A stretch of 64,000 nucleotides of DNA, taken from assembly GCF_003173035.1 (NCBI RefSeq), contig NZ_QGLE01000006.1, positions 208,324-272,323 on the forward strand, written 5' to 3'. The notes beneath the pieces were generated by a model that saw only the letters and a program-made list of their open reading frames with translations, did no database searches and was not told the origin of the DNA. The position numbers and the translations under genes are program-made. The stretch is from Zavarzinia aquatilis. GTDB taxonomy: Bacteria > Pseudomonadota > Alphaproteobacteria > Zavarziniales > Zavarziniaceae. Numbering within the stretch: the stretch's first letter is position 1; every line of letters starts with the position of its first letter. Below are positions 1 to 9,227 of this stretch, piece after piece.

Positions 1-707
1 TGCCAGGTCCGCTTGGGCGGATCGCTCACGTCCAGCCACTCGATCTGGGTGCGCGGCGTCATCAGCGCGTCGACGTTGCGGTCGCCAAGGCGCAGGGTCA
101 TTTCGACGATGGCGCGTTCGGCTTCCTGGAAATGGCCGGCGGCGGCGCCCTCCTGCATCAGGACGCGCACTTCCTCGTCCGTCACCTCGGGCTCCTTGCT
201 GCCCTTGGGCAGCAGCTTCAGCACGAGATTGGTCGATCCGGTGATCAGGCCGACGAAGGGCGCCGCGCCGATCGAGAGCCAGCGCAAGGGCCGGGCGACG
301 AAGGTCGCGATGCCCTCCGCCTGGGCGAGGGCGAGGCGCTTGGGCACCAGTTCGCCGAGGATCAGCGTCACATAGGTGAGGCCGGCGACGATGATCGCGA
401 TGGCGATCGTGTCGGCATAGGGCGCGAGAGGCTCGACGTCGGACAGCGCGGCGCTGAGCGGGCCGACCAGCGCCTGACCGCCGAAGGCACCCGACAGGGT
501 ACCGATGGCGGTGATGCCGATCTGCACGGTTGACAGGAAGCGGCCGGGATCGGCCGCGAGTTCGAGGGCGACGCGGGCAGACTCGCTGCCGGCGTCGGCC
601 GCCCGCTTCAGCCGTGCGCGCTTGGCGGCGACGACGGCCAGTTCTGCCATCACCAGAAAGGCGTTCAGCAGGACAAGCAGGACAAGAATGGTAAGGTCGA
701 TGATCAT
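1..707 (-). CDS. CorC/HlyC-type (CNNM) membrane protein, 3' end off window
   Basis: Partial: the first 235 codons are present and the gene runs off the left edge. Translation from ATG at 707 begins MIIDLTILVLLVLLNAFLVM, a hydrophobic helix, followed by a CNNM/DUF21-type membrane domain with further hydrophobic segments (VQIGITAIGTLSGAFGG, TIAIAIIVAGLTYVTLILGE). The sequence ELVPKRLALAQ then leads into a cytoplasmic part reaching EERAIVEMTLRLGDRNVDALMTPR-like sequence, where CBS domains normally follow. Family members are often annotated hemolysin; proposed roles are Mg/Co efflux or membrane maintenance. The missing C-terminus hides the CBS pair and CorC_HlyC domain. It lies downstream of the chemoreceptor gene on the same strand with a 111-base gap. 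Family assignment is firm, function is inferred. Confidence 0.85.
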   Translation of the reverse strand, partial: MIIDLTILVLLVLLNAFLVMAELAVVAAKRARLKRAADAGSESARVALELAADPGRFLSTVQIGITAIGTLSGAFGGQALVGPLSAALSDVEPLAPYADTIAIAIIVAGLTYVTLILGELVPKRLALAQAEGIATFVARPLRWLSIGAAPFVGLITGSTNLVLKLLPKGSKEPEVTDEEVRVLMQEGAAAGHFQEAERAIVEMTLRLGDRNVDALMTPRTQIEWLDVSDPPKRTW

Positions 708-818
708 CGGCGGACGTGAAAACGTCCGTGACCATACCACAGTCGCGGAATTTCGCACCCGCCGAATCGACGGTGAGCCTGCGTCATTCGCGAGCGGTTG
801 CCCGGTCGGGTCCGGCGG

Positions 819-2450
819 TCAGGCGTTCACCCCGAGTCGGCGCAGATAAATCAGCAGGTCGTCCTTCATCGCGTCGGCCTCGATCGCGAGGGCGTTGGCG
901 GCGGTGACCATGCGGGCCGAGGCGGCGCCGGTCTGGTGGGCGGCGTCGTTGACGCCCTCGATGTTGCGCGCGACCTCGCCGGTGCCGCTGGCCGCCTCGG
1001 CCGCGGAACGGGCGATCTCCTGCGTGGTGGCGGTCTGTTCCTCGACCGCGGCGGAAATCACGTTGCTGATCTCGGAAGTTCGCCCGATGGTCTGGGTGAT
1101 GCCGGTGATCGCGGTCATGGAGGTCGCGGTCGCCTGCTGCATGGCGCCGATCTGGGCGGCGATGTCCTCGGTCGCCTTGGCAGTCTGGTTGGCGAGGATC
1201 TTCACTTCCGAGGCGACGACGGCGAAACCCTTGCCCGCTTCGCCCGAACGGGCGGCCTCGATCGTCGCGTTGAGCGCGAGAAGGTTGGTCTGGCTGGCGA
1301 TATCGCTGATCAGCTTGATCACGTCGCCGATCTTCAGGGCCATCAGCTTCAACTCGGTCATGGCCCGGGTTGTGCTATCCGCCTCCGCCACGGCCTTGCT
1401 CGAAATCGCGGCCGATTCGACCACCTGACGCGCGATCTCGTGGATGGAGGAGGTCATTTCCTCGCCCGCCGCGGCCACGGTCTCGACATTGTTCGACGCC
1501 GTGGCGGCGGCCGTCGAAACCGCCAGGGCCTGACGGGTCGTTTCCTCGGCCGTCGCCGCGATCTCTTCGGAGGTCGCGCGCATGTCGGTCGCGGCGCGCG
1601 CGACGATTTCGGCCGCGCTGCGCATCTTGAGCGCCAGGGCGATCTGATCGGTGATGTCGGTCGCGAATTTCACGACCTTGCAGGGCTGACCGTTCAGATC
1701 GAGGATCGGGTTGTAGCTGGCCTGAATCCAGACCTCGCGTCCGTTCTTGCCGATTCGCCGATAGCGGCCGCTGTCGTATTCGCCCCGCCGCAGCTTGGCC
1801 CAGAAGGCCCGGTATTCGGGCTGCTCCGCCTCGCCGGGGGCGAGGAAGATCGAATGGTGGCGCCCCGCGATCTCGTCCAGCCGATAGCCGATGGCGGCGA
1901 GAAAATTCGGATTCGCCGTCAGGATCTTGCCGCCGAGGTCGAACTCGATCACCGCCTGCGACTTGTTGATCGCTTCGAGCTGGCCCTCGAAATTGGCCGT
2001 GCGCAGTTTCTCGGCGGTGATGTCGGTCGCGAATTTCATTACCCGGACGGGGCGGCCCGAAGCGTCGAGGATGGGGTTGTAGGTCGCCTGGATCCAGACC
2101 TCGCGGTCGCCCTTGGCGAGGCGCTTGTATTGCCCGCTGTCGTGTTCGCCACGGCGCAGCTTGGCCCAGAAGGCGAGATAGGCGGCTGAAGTGCGATCCG
2201 CGGGCGGGACGAAGATCGAATGATGCTGCCCCCGGATGTCTTCGATGCGGTAGCCCATGACCGCCAGGAAATTTTCGTTGGCGTCGAGGATCATGCCTTC
2301 GGGGTCGAATTCGATGACGGCGAGGGAGCGGCCGAGTGCCGCCTCGATCGCGCGTCCGCGGGTGTCCTCGCCGGGTTGCGGGGACGGCACGGCACTCGGT
2401 GCCTCGACCAGCGTCAGGGAAGACCTGGCTTTCGATCGCAAACCAAACAT
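819..2450 (-). CDS. Soluble double-PAS methyl-accepting chemotaxis protein (BdlA-like)
   Basis: 543 residues from ATG at 2450 ([10 protein letters not shown]). Upstream in-frame codons exist but are not protein-like. There are two tandem PAS domains (about 41-150 and 165-270), each ending in the same segment (YNPILD...VKFATDIT), then a methyl-accepting signalling domain (about 290-540) with the hairpin tip around [19 protein letters not shown], the CheA/CheW contact site. No transmembrane segment is visible, so it should be cytoplasmic. Domain order and the YNPILD/KFATDIT sequence match the BdlA/Aer-like soluble receptors that sense redox or small ligands through PAS and link to biofilm dispersal or aerotaxis. 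No chemotaxis genes are nearby. The gene diverges from prpE across 193 bases that should hold both promoters. Ligand or cofactor (heme, FAD) is not determinable. Confidence 0.88.
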   Translation of the reverse strand: MFGLRSKARSSLTLVEAPSAVPSPQPGEDTRGRAIEAALGRSLAVIEFDPEGMILDANENFLAVMGYRIEDIRGQHHSIFVPPADRTSAAYLAFWAKLRRGEHDSGQYKRLAKGDREVWIQATYNPILDASGRPVRVMKFATDITAEKLRTANFEGQLEAINKSQAVIEFDLGGKILTANPNFLAAIGYRLDEIAGRHHSIFLAPGEAEQPEYRAFWAKLRRGEYDSGRYRRIGKNGREVWIQASYNPILDLNGQPCKVVKFATDITDQIALALKMRSAAEIVARAATDMRATSEEIAATAEETTRQALAVSTAAATASNNVETVAAAGEEMTSSIHEIARQVVESAAISSKAVAEADSTTRAMTELKLMALKIGDVIKLISDIASQTNLLALNATIEAARSGEAGKGFAVVASEVKILANQTAKATEDIAAQIGAMQQATATSMTAITGITQTIGRTSEISNVISAAVEEQTATTQEIARSAAEAASGTGEVARNIEGVNDAAHQTGAASARMVTAANALAIEADAMKDDLLIYLRRLGVNA

Positions 2451-2643
2451 GACGCGCCTCCGGCTCGGGACCCGATGATGCTGTTTGCAGATCGCTAACA
2501 TGACGTTAACGGAAACAGCGACAGCCGCTGCCCCTGCGACCAAAGTGGGATGGGTATCGGCGGATTGGACGTTGCATTCCGGCCCCGCATTTTGCTGAAT
2601 TCGCCGCAATAGAGAACGATGACCGGAAAACGGGGGGAAAGCC

Positions 2644-4554
2644 GTGGGCGCCTATTCCGAGATGTACGCACGTTGGCAGGCCGATCCTGAGGGCTTCTGG
2701 GCCGAGGCGGCGAAGGCGATCGACTGGATCGAGGCGCCGAAGGCGATCCTCGACGACAGCCGCAAGCCGCTTTACAGCTGGTTTCCCGGTGGCAAGGTCA
2801 ATACCGCCTGGAACTGCCTCGACCGCCATGTCGAGGGCGGCCGCGCCGATCAGGACGCGCTGATCTACGACAGCCCGGTGACCGGGACCAAGACCCGCTA
2901 CACCTATCGCGAGCTGCGCGACAAGGTCGCCGAACTCGCCGGCTGGCTGCGGGACAGGGGCGTCGTCGCCGGTGACCGGGTCATCGTCTACATGCCGATG
3001 GTGCCCGAGGCGCTGTTCGCCATGCTGGCCTGCGCCCGGCTGGGTGCCATCCATTCCGTCGTCTTCGGCGGTTTCGCCGCCAAGGAACTGGCGACCCGCA
3101 TCAATGACGCGAAGCCGAAGGCGATCATTTCCGCCTCCTGCGGCGTCGAGCCGGGCCGCACCGTCGCCTACAAGCCGCTGCTCGACGAGGCGATCGAGCT
3201 CGCCAGCTTCAAGCCGGAATTCACCCTGATCTGGCAGCGCCCGATGCTGGCGGCATCGCTGGTCGAGGGTCGCGATTTCGACTGGGGCAAGGTCGTGCCC
3301 GGCACGGCGCCCGCCGACTGCGTGCCCGTCGCCTCGACCGATCCGCTCTATGTCCTCTATACTTCTGGCACCACGGGCATTCCGAAGGGCGTCGTCCGCG
3401 ACAACGCCGGTCACATGGTGGCCCTCGCGTGGTCGATGAAGAACATCTATGGCGCGGCCCCGGGCGAAGTGTTCTGGGCGGCCTCGGACGTGGGCTGGGT
3501 CGTCGGCCATTCCTACATCACCTATGGTCCGCTGCTGATCGGCGCGACCACCATCCTCTATGAAGGCAAGCCGGTGGGCACGCCCGATGCCGGCGCCTTC
3601 TGGCGCGTGATCGAGGAATATAACGTCCGCACCCAGTTCTGCGCCCCGACCGCCTTCCGCGCCATCAAGAAGGAAGACCCGGAGGGCAAGCTGCTGGCGG
3701 ATTACGACATTTCCTGCCTGCGCACCCTGTTCCTGGCCGGCGAGCGCGCCGACCCGGACACCATCCAGTGGGCCGAGGACAAGGTGAAGGTGCCGGTGAT
3801 CGACCATTGGTGGCAGACCGAGTCCGGCTGGCCGATGGCCGCCAACATGGTCGGCGTCGAGCTGCTGCCGGTGAAATACGGCTCGCCGACCTGCGCCGTG
3901 CCGGGTTACGACATCCGCGTGCTCGACAATGACAACAACGAGGTGAAGCGCGGCGACATCGGCTCCATCGTCGTCAAGCTGCCGCTGGCGCCGGGCGCCC
4001 TGCCCACCCTGTGGCAGAACGACGACGGCTTCATCCGTTCCTACCTCCAGGACTTCCCCGGCTACTACAAGACGGGCGACGCCGGTTACATCGACGAGGA
4101 TGGTTACATCTACGTCATGAGCCGGACCGACGACATCATCAATGTCGCCGGCCATCGCCTGTCCACGGGCGGCATGGAAGAAGTGCTGTCCTATCACCCG
4201 GACGTCGCCGAATGCGCCGTGATCGGCGCCGCCGACCAGCTGAAGGGTCAGGTGCCGGTCGGCTTCGTCGTGCTGAAGGCGGGCGTGAACCGCCCGGACG
4301 AGGAGATCGAGAAGGAACTGGTCCGTCTGGTGCGCGACAAGATCGGCCCCGTCGCCGCATTCAAGACGGTGACCGTCGTCAAGCGCCTGCCCAAGACCCG
4401 GTCGGGCAAGATCCTGCGCGGCACCATGCGCAAGATCGCGGACAGCGAGCAGTGGTCGATGCCGGCGACCATCGACGATCCGATCATCCTCGACGAGATC
4501 GCGGAATCGCTGCGCAACATCGGCTACGCCAAATCGGAAAAAGGCGCGGCCTAA
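2644..4554 (+). CDS. prpE: Propionyl-CoA synthetase (acyl-CoA synthetase, PrpE type)
   Basis: 636 residues, the usual PrpE length. It is an ATP-dependent acyl-CoA ligase making propionyl-CoA (or acetyl-CoA) through an acyl-AMP intermediate in the cytoplasm. The AMP-binding P-loop [15 protein letters not shown] starts at residue 239; the RDNAGH continuation is typical of PrpE rather than Acs. WWQTESGWP and YYKTGDAG are the adenylation core motifs. [12 protein letters not shown] carries the catalytic and acylatable Lys near 589. The chosen start is GTG at 2644, preceded by a strong purine run (ggggggaaag); an in-frame ATG lies at 2662. It is monocistronic here: no prpBCD genes are present, so propionate supply to a methylmalonyl route or PHA synthesis is possible but inferred. 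A GC-rich hairpin follows the stop. Confidence 0.92.
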   Translation: MGAYSEMYARWQADPEGFWAEAAKAIDWIEAPKAILDDSRKPLYSWFPGGKVNTAWNCLDRHVEGGRADQDALIYDSPVTGTKTRYTYRELRDKVAELAGWLRDRGVVAGDRVIVYMPMVPEALFAMLACARLGAIHSVVFGGFAAKELATRINDAKPKAIISASCGVEPGRTVAYKPLLDEAIELASFKPEFTLIWQRPMLAASLVEGRDFDWGKVVPGTAPADCVPVASTDPLYVLYTSGTTGIPKGVVRDNAGHMVALAWSMKNIYGAAPGEVFWAASDVGWVVGHSYITYGPLLIGATTILYEGKPVGTPDAGAFWRVIEEYNVRTQFCAPTAFRAIKKEDPEGKLLADYDISCLRTLFLAGERADPDTIQWAEDKVKVPVIDHWWQTESGWPMAANMVGVELLPVKYGSPTCAVPGYDIRVLDNDNNEVKRGDIGSIVVKLPLAPGALPTLWQNDDGFIRSYLQDFPGYYKTGDAGYIDEDGYIYVMSRTDDIINVAGHRLSTGGMEEVLSYHPDVAECAVIGAADQLKGQVPVGFVVLKAGVNRPDEEIEKELVRLVRDKIGPVAAFKTVTVVKRLPKTRSGKILRGTMRKIADSEQWSMPATIDDPIILDEIAESLRNIGYAKSEKGAA

Positions 4555-4563
4555 ACTCTCGGA

Positions 4564-4595
4564 CGGGCGGCTTTCCCCCGTGTGGGAGCCGCCCG
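4564..4595. terminator. Bidirectional hairpin between prpE and chrA
   Basis: Inverted repeat CGGGCGGCT / AGCCGCCCG with further pairing inside (TCCC/GGGA). It sits in the 42-base gap between two convergent genes, so it can terminate both. There is no clear T tract; the call rests on stem quality and position. Confidence 0.6.
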
Positions 4596-4596
4596 C

Positions 4597-5862
4597 TCAA
4601 GTCATCACGGTCAGCGCCGCCCCGACGGCGGCGCCAGCCAGCACCAGTCCGTGGGTGGCGAGATTGAAGCGCAGCAGCGCCGCCATGCTGGCCAGCGCCA
4701 CGACCAGCGGACCCCAGGCCGGCTGCCCGCCGGGCAGCAACACCGCCTCCCCGAAGAACAGCGCGAGATTGGCCATGACGCCGACCACGGCGGCGGTGAT
4801 CGCCGTCAGGGCCGCCGCTGCGGCGGGCGCCCGCGCCAGATGTTCGACCAGCGGCGCGCCGGCCAGAATGAACAGGAAACTGGGCAGGAAGGTCACATAG
4901 GTGACGAGCCCGGCCCCCAGCAGGCCGGCGACCAGCGGATCGAGGGCGCCCGGCTGCTTGAAGGCGGCAAGGAAGCCGACATATTCGAGGACGAGGATGG
5001 TCGGCCCCGGCGTCGTCTCTGCGAGGGCGAGGCCGTCGACCATCTCGCCCGCCGACAGCCAGCCGTGCAGGGCGACCGCCTGATCGGCGATATAGGGCAG
5101 CACCGCATAGGCACCGCCGAAGGTGACGAAGGCCGATTTGGTGAACAGCGCGGTCAGCGCCGGAAAAATGCCGCCGCCAGCCAGCCAGATCGCCAGCAGC
5201 ACCGGCACCGCCCACAGCAGCAGGAACAGCACCGCCAGCCGCAGCACCCGCGCGCCCTGACGAACAAGGCCGCCCCGCGTGATCGGCACGGCCCCGGCCG
5301 GGGCCGCCTCGCGCCTTCCGGCGAAGAGCCCGATCAATCCGGCGCCGATGACGACAAGGGGAAAGGGCGCCTGCAGCAGCTGCAACGCGAGGAGGGCGCC
5401 GAGCGCGACCAGCAGCGCGCCCGTGGTGTTCAGGGCCCGCCGGCCGAGGCGCCACAGCGCGGCGGCGACGATGCCGACGACGACCGGCTTCACCCCGGCG
5501 AACAGACCGGCGACCAGCGGCGCCTCGCCATGGGCGGCGGCGATATAGGCCAGCAGCGCCATGACGAGGGCGCCCGGGAGCACGAACAGCGTGCCGGTGA
5601 TCGCCGCGCCGCGCCAGCCGGCCAGCCGCCAGCCGACGAAGGTCGCCAATTGCTGCGCCTCCGGCCCCGGCAGCAACATGCAGAAATTCAGCGCGCGCAG
5701 ATACGTCGCCTCGTCCAGCCAGCGCCGGCGCGCCACCACCTCGTCATGCATCAGCGCGAGCTGCCCGGCGACCCCGCCGAAGGAAATGAGGCCGATGCGG
5801 GCGAACAGCCGGGCCAGGCCGCCCAGGCCGGGAGGGGAGGGGGGAGCCACGGGCTCGGTCAT
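4597..5862 (-). CDS. chrA: Chromate efflux transporter, two-domain ChrA
   Basis: 421 residues from ATG at 5862 (MTEPVAPPSPP). The protein consists of two homologous CHR domains rich in membrane helices. The first has LFARIGLISFGGVAGQLALM and LLPGPEAQQLATFVGWR. The second has LFTKSAFVTFGGAYAVLPYI and TTPGPTILVLEYVGFLAAF. The FGG and PGP motifs in both halves are family hallmarks. It acts in the inner membrane, exporting chromate in characterised members; related proteins may carry other oxyanions. The frame stays open further upstream (to 5994), but that sequence is Arg/Cys-rich, overlaps the divergent gene's 5' end and has no hydrophobic character, so the shorter start is preferred. No clear ribosome binding site is seen for it. 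No chrB regulator is adjacent. Confidence 0.9.
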   Translation of the reverse strand: MTEPVAPPSPPGLGGLARLFARIGLISFGGVAGQLALMHDEVVARRRWLDEATYLRALNFCMLLPGPEAQQLATFVGWRLAGWRGAAITGTLFVLPGALVMALLAYIAAAHGEAPLVAGLFAGVKPVVVGIVAAALWRLGRRALNTTGALLVALGALLALQLLQAPFPLVVIGAGLIGLFAGRREAAPAGAVPITRGGLVRQGARVLRLAVLFLLLWAVPVLLAIWLAGGGIFPALTALFTKSAFVTFGGAYAVLPYIADQAVALHGWLSAGEMVDGLALAETTPGPTILVLEYVGFLAAFKQPGALDPLVAGLLGAGLVTYVTFLPSFLFILAGAPLVEHLARAPAAAAALTAITAAVVGVMANLALFFGEAVLLPGGQPAWGPLVVALASMAALLRFNLATHGLVLAGAAVGAALTVMT

Positions 5863-5992
5863 GCGAGGGGAAACCGGATCGTCATAAAGGAACACGGAAC
5901 GGGATAGCGCAGAAGTGTGACAGATGCGATCATGGCCGCAGCTTTCGATCCCGCAGCGATAATCAAGACAAGACAGGGAGGATCGTCCAGCC

Positions 5993-6409
5993 ATGGATTC
6001 GCAGAGCCTGAAGGCGCTGATCCGCGCCCATTATCAAGCCACCATCAACGGCTACGACCCGAGCGCGATCGACGCCCAGGTCGCCCCCGATTTCGTCGAC
6101 CACACCTCGCCGGGGGAGGCCGTGCGCGGCCCGCGCGGATTGAAGGCGCAGATCGCCGGCCTTCACGCCGCCTTCCCCGACCTCCAGGTGAAAATCCTCG
6201 ACATGGTTGCGGAGGAAGACCGGGTGGCGGTGCGCAGCCGCTTCCGCGGCACCCATCGCGGCACCTTCCGCGGCATCCTGCCGACCGGCGTCCGCATCGA
6301 CGTGACCGGCACCTTCATCTGGAAGGTCGAGGAGACGAGCGGCCGCATCAAGGAACGCTGGGGCATGCTCGACCAGCCCAGCCTGATGCGCCAGATCGGC
6401 TTCCTCTAG
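5993..6409 (+). CDS. SnoaL-like ester cyclase family protein
   Basis: 138 residues, start ATG at 5993 with a purine-rich site (gacagggagga) just upstream. A single small alpha+beta domain of the SnoaL/NTF2-like fold: FVDHTSPGEAVRGPRGLKAQIAGL near the N-terminus, FPDLQVKILDMVAEEDRVAVR in the middle and GTFRGILPTGVRIDVTGTFIWKVE toward the end. This pattern is shared by predicted ester cyclases and limonene-1,2-epoxide-hydrolase-like proteins. The His of VDH and the following acidic residues could line the pocket. The substrate cannot be deduced; most family members are uncharacterised and may be enzymes or simple binding proteins. Monocistronic, diverging from chrA and followed by the palindromic repeat region. 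Confidence 0.75.
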   Translation: MDSQSLKALIRAHYQATINGYDPSAIDAQVAPDFVDHTSPGEAVRGPRGLKAQIAGLHAAFPDLQVKILDMVAEEDRVAVRSRFRGTHRGTFRGILPTGVRIDVTGTFIWKVEETSGRIKERWGMLDQPSLMRQIGFL

Positions 6410-6456
6410 GGAACGCGGTCTCCGTCGCCGCCATCAATTCGGGGATCAATTAGATA

Positions 6457-6570
6457 TAGCGTCCCCTTATTTGTAGCGTCCCCTTAATTCTCGGGCATTT
6501 AATCCGGGGACACTATATATAATATATCGAATTAAATATAGTGTCCCCGGATTAAGAAAGACCGGATTAA
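6457..6570. repeat. AT-rich RAYT/REP-like palindromic repeat cluster
   Basis: Two direct copies of TAGCGTCCCCTTA (6457-6469 and 6474-6486) are followed by a perfect inverted repeat with 20-base arms (6499-6518 and 6536-6555, left arm TTAATCCGGGGACACTATAT) around a 17-base AT-rich spacer. A partial copy (CCGGATTAA) ends near 6570. The GTCCCC/TTAAT(T/C) pattern and AT-rich flanks resemble the palindromes that flank REP-associated tyrosine (IS200-like) transposases in proteobacteria. No transposase is present here, so this looks like a solo or mobilisable repeat. It separates the SnoaL gene from the desaturase gene. Confidence 0.65.
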
Positions 6571-6578
6571 GAGCGGCG

Positions 6579-7676
6579 TCAGGAGGCTGATGTCGAGGCG
6601 GGTGGGGTGCCGAGGCGGCGGAGGAAGCGGAGGTGGTCGGCGATCATGCCGGGCAGGCTGGTGCAATGGTAGTCGAGCGCGCATTCGGCGGCGCATTCCC
6701 GGATCGCCGTGTTCAAGGCGCGGTAATGAACATGGGCGACGCGCGGAAACAGGTGATGGGCCGCATGGGTATTGGCGCCGCCGGCGATGAAGCCCGCGAG
6801 GCGGCTTTCCGGGGACCAGTCGACCGAGGTCGCGACGGCGTGGCCGGCGAAATCCAGCGGCAGGCGCCCTGCCGAATCCGGCGTCGGGAAGGCGGCGGCG
6901 GTCGAGAAATGCGTGCCGACCAGCAGGAAGACGAAGACCAGCGACATGACGCCGAGACCGACGACATAAAGCGCCAGCGCCCGCCCGGCCGACATGGAGG
7001 TCAGGGCGAGCGGCAGGCCGAACCAGAGGGCGAGATGCACACCCTTGCCAAGGAAGAACTGAAAGCGGTGCGCCCGCGAGTGCCGGATGTTACGGGCATT
7101 CGCCAGCTGCCGCTTGAAGAGATAGGCGAAATCCTGAACCCAGGCGCTGTGCAGCGCGACCAGCGCGTAGATGGCCGGCGCATAGAGATGCTGGAAGCGG
7201 AAGCGGCGCTTCCAGGGCTGATTGGGCGACAGGCGCAGGAACGGGTTCTCGTCGATGTCGATGTCCGAGCCACTGACGTTCGGAAAGACATGATGCGAGG
7301 CGATATGGCGAAAGCGCCAGAGATAGGCGTCGACCCCGAGGGGCGCGAAAGTCAGGAACTGCACAAGGTGATTGAGCCAGGGCCGCCGGAACAGCGTGCC
7401 ATGGGCCGCGTCATGGCCGATGTTGATGGCCAGCAGCAGGGACGCGAGGCCGAAACCGATCACCGAGGCCCAGGCCCATATGCCAACGCCGCCGGACAGG
7501 AGCAGGGCCGCATAGGCGATACCGCTGCAGCCGGCAAAGAACAGGCCCTTGCCGACCAGTATCAGATGCCCGCGGCGCAGGATCCGCGGATCATCGAGCA
7601 GCACATCGGCGCGAAGGCGCAGCCGAGCGGCGAAGCCGTCGGCAAGGCGCGGCTGAAAGGTTATGCGACCGGTCAC
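6579..7676 (-). CDS. Membrane fatty acid desaturase
   Basis: 365 residues. The three histidine boxes that bind the diiron centre are intact: GHDAAHG (87-93), HIASHH (124-129) and NTHAAHH (302-308). Between and before them are paired hydrophobic stretches (about 43-85, 105-120, 200-250) giving the four-helix inner-membrane topology with boxes facing the cytoplasm. The HxxHH third box without an N-terminal cytochrome b5 domain fits bacterial acyl-lipid or acyl-CoA desaturases of the linoleoyl-CoA/DesA-like group. The double-bond position cannot be predicted. Its likely role is membrane fluidity. It lies head-to-tail with phaZ (47-base gap) on the same strand, possibly co-transcribed. Conserved residues look complete. 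Confidence 0.88.
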   Translation of the reverse strand: MTGRITFQPRLADGFAARLRLRADVLLDDPRILRRGHLILVGKGLFFAGCSGIAYAALLLSGGVGIWAWASVIGFGLASLLLAINIGHDAAHGTLFRRPWLNHLVQFLTFAPLGVDAYLWRFRHIASHHVFPNVSGSDIDIDENPFLRLSPNQPWKRRFRFQHLYAPAIYALVALHSAWVQDFAYLFKRQLANARNIRHSRAHRFQFFLGKGVHLALWFGLPLALTSMSAGRALALYVVGLGVMSLVFVFLLVGTHFSTAAAFPTPDSAGRLPLDFAGHAVATSVDWSPESRLAGFIAGGANTHAAHHLFPRVAHVHYRALNTAIRECAAECALDYHCTSLPGMIADHLRFLRRLGTPPASTSAS

Positions 7677-7722
7677 GACGCCACTTTACCGGGTCGTGGT
7701 GAAAGCGTGAAGGGCCTGTTCC

Positions 7723-8943
7723 TCAGTCGTTGGCGAGGATCATGTTCTTGACGCGGGGGTAGATCTGGCCTTCCCACTTCTTGCCGTTGAAGACGCCGTA
7801 ATGGCCGACGCCGGGCTGCAGGTGGTGGGACTTCTGGTAGGGGCGGATCTTGGAACAGAGGTCCTGGGCGGCGACGGTCTGGCCGACGGAACAGATATCG
7901 TCCCGCTCGCCTTCGACCGTGAACAGGGCAGTCTTGCGCACGGCGGTCGGATCGACCTTCTGGCCCTTCCAGTACATCTTGCCGAGCGGCAGTTCGTATT
8001 CCTGGAATACGCGGTTCACGGTCTCGAGATAGAATTCGGCGGTCAAGTCAAGGACGGCGAAATATTCGTCGTAGAAGGTGCGGGTCTGCTCCGCCTTGTC
8101 CCATTCGCCCTTGGCGAGATTGTTGTAAAGCTCGCGGTGCGACTTCACATGGCGGTCGGCGTTCATGCTCATGAAGGCCGAAAGCTGGGTGAAGCCCGGA
8201 TACACCTTGCGACCCCCGCCTTTCAGCCGGCGCGGCACGGTCGCGATCAGGTTCTTCTCGAACCATTCGATCGGATTGTCGGTCGCCAGCTTGTTGACCA
8301 CGGTCGGATTCACCCGGCAGTCGATCGGGCCCGCCATCAGGGTCATGGAGCGCGGCTGCATCGGGTTGCCGTTCATCGCCATGACGCAGACGGCGACGAG
8401 GGCATGGACGCAGGGCTGACAGACGGCGACGAGGTGACCGGGGGTGCCGATCTTCTCGAGGAAGGTGACCACATGCTCGACATATTCGTCGAAGCCGAAG
8501 CGGCCGGCCGACACGGGAATGTCACGGGCATTATGCCAGTCGGTGATGTAGACGTCGTGGTCTTGAAGCAGGGTGACGACCGTACCGCGCAGCAAGGTCG
8601 CGAAATGGCCGGACAGGGGGGCGACGACGAGCACCGGCGGCTGAACGACGCCGACGTCTTTCTTGAAGTGGAGCAGCGTGCCGAAGGGCGTGGAGAATTC
8701 CTTCACCTCGGTCACCGGCACCTCGCGATTGCCGACCGTCACCGACTTGATGTCGAAGGGCGGGCGATCGTGGGTCAGGCGGGTGTGGCCGAAAACGTCG
8801 AAGGCCGCGGTGAAGGCCCGGTAGGGATAGAAGGCCGAAAGGCCCGACAGCATCGGGTTGCGCAGCACGGTCGCCGTGCCCCGGGCCGCCGCGCGAAGCG
8901 GATCCAGCATGTCGGACTGCGCTTGGTAGATCTCATAGATCAT
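7723..8943 (-). CDS. phaZ: Intracellular polyhydroxyalkanoate depolymerase PhaZ
   Basis: 406 residues, the normal length for the short-chain-length intracellular PHB depolymerase family. It mobilises storage polyhydroxybutyrate at the granule surface, releasing oligomers or monomers. The alpha/beta-hydrolase nucleophile is a cysteine in the motif VCQPC (Cys175), as in the Ralstonia PhaZ1 type, instead of the Ser of extracellular depolymerases. GVGHYGVFNG near the C-terminus carries the catalytic His, and GERDDIC precedes it with the likely acid. There is no signal peptide, consistent with cytoplasmic granules. No PHA synthase gene is in the window. It diverges from a glutathione transferase gene across 284 bases. 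Confidence 0.93.
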   Translation of the reverse strand: MIYEIYQAQSDMLDPLRAAARGTATVLRNPMLSGLSAFYPYRAFTAAFDVFGHTRLTHDRPPFDIKSVTVGNREVPVTEVKEFSTPFGTLLHFKKDVGVVQPPVLVVAPLSGHFATLLRGTVVTLLQDHDVYITDWHNARDIPVSAGRFGFDEYVEHVVTFLEKIGTPGHLVAVCQPCVHALVAVCVMAMNGNPMQPRSMTLMAGPIDCRVNPTVVNKLATDNPIEWFEKNLIATVPRRLKGGGRKVYPGFTQLSAFMSMNADRHVKSHRELYNNLAKGEWDKAEQTRTFYDEYFAVLDLTAEFYLETVNRVFQEYELPLGKMYWKGQKVDPTAVRKTALFTVEGERDDICSVGQTVAAQDLCSKIRPYQKSHHLQPGVGHYGVFNGKKWEGQIYPRVKNMILAND

Positions 8944-9227
8944 GCATCACCGGATCAATTGGCTAGGTCTGTACGTGCTCGGCCCCAGATTCGCTTGATG
9001 AGGGGTCATTCGCGGCGAATTCACCCGTGCATTTTTCGCTGCACTGCCACAATATCATAGGGACGGATCACCGAGTGCAACAACGAACTGTCGCCGGGAG
9101 GCAGTTTGGAAGCAATTCACTCCCGGCCTTGGACCAAAGTCCGGTACGGGGGGAAGTTGCCGCACGGTGGACGGGAAAAATTTCTGGTACCAAGGGCAGG
9201 GCCCCAAGAAGCGAAGGCAGGTAGTCC

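Noticed and set aside
5863..5994. N-terminal extension of ChrA by 44 codons
   Set aside because: The extra sequence is Arg/Cys-rich, has no membrane character and would overlap the divergent gene start by two bases. The CHR domain begins just after the ATG at 5862.
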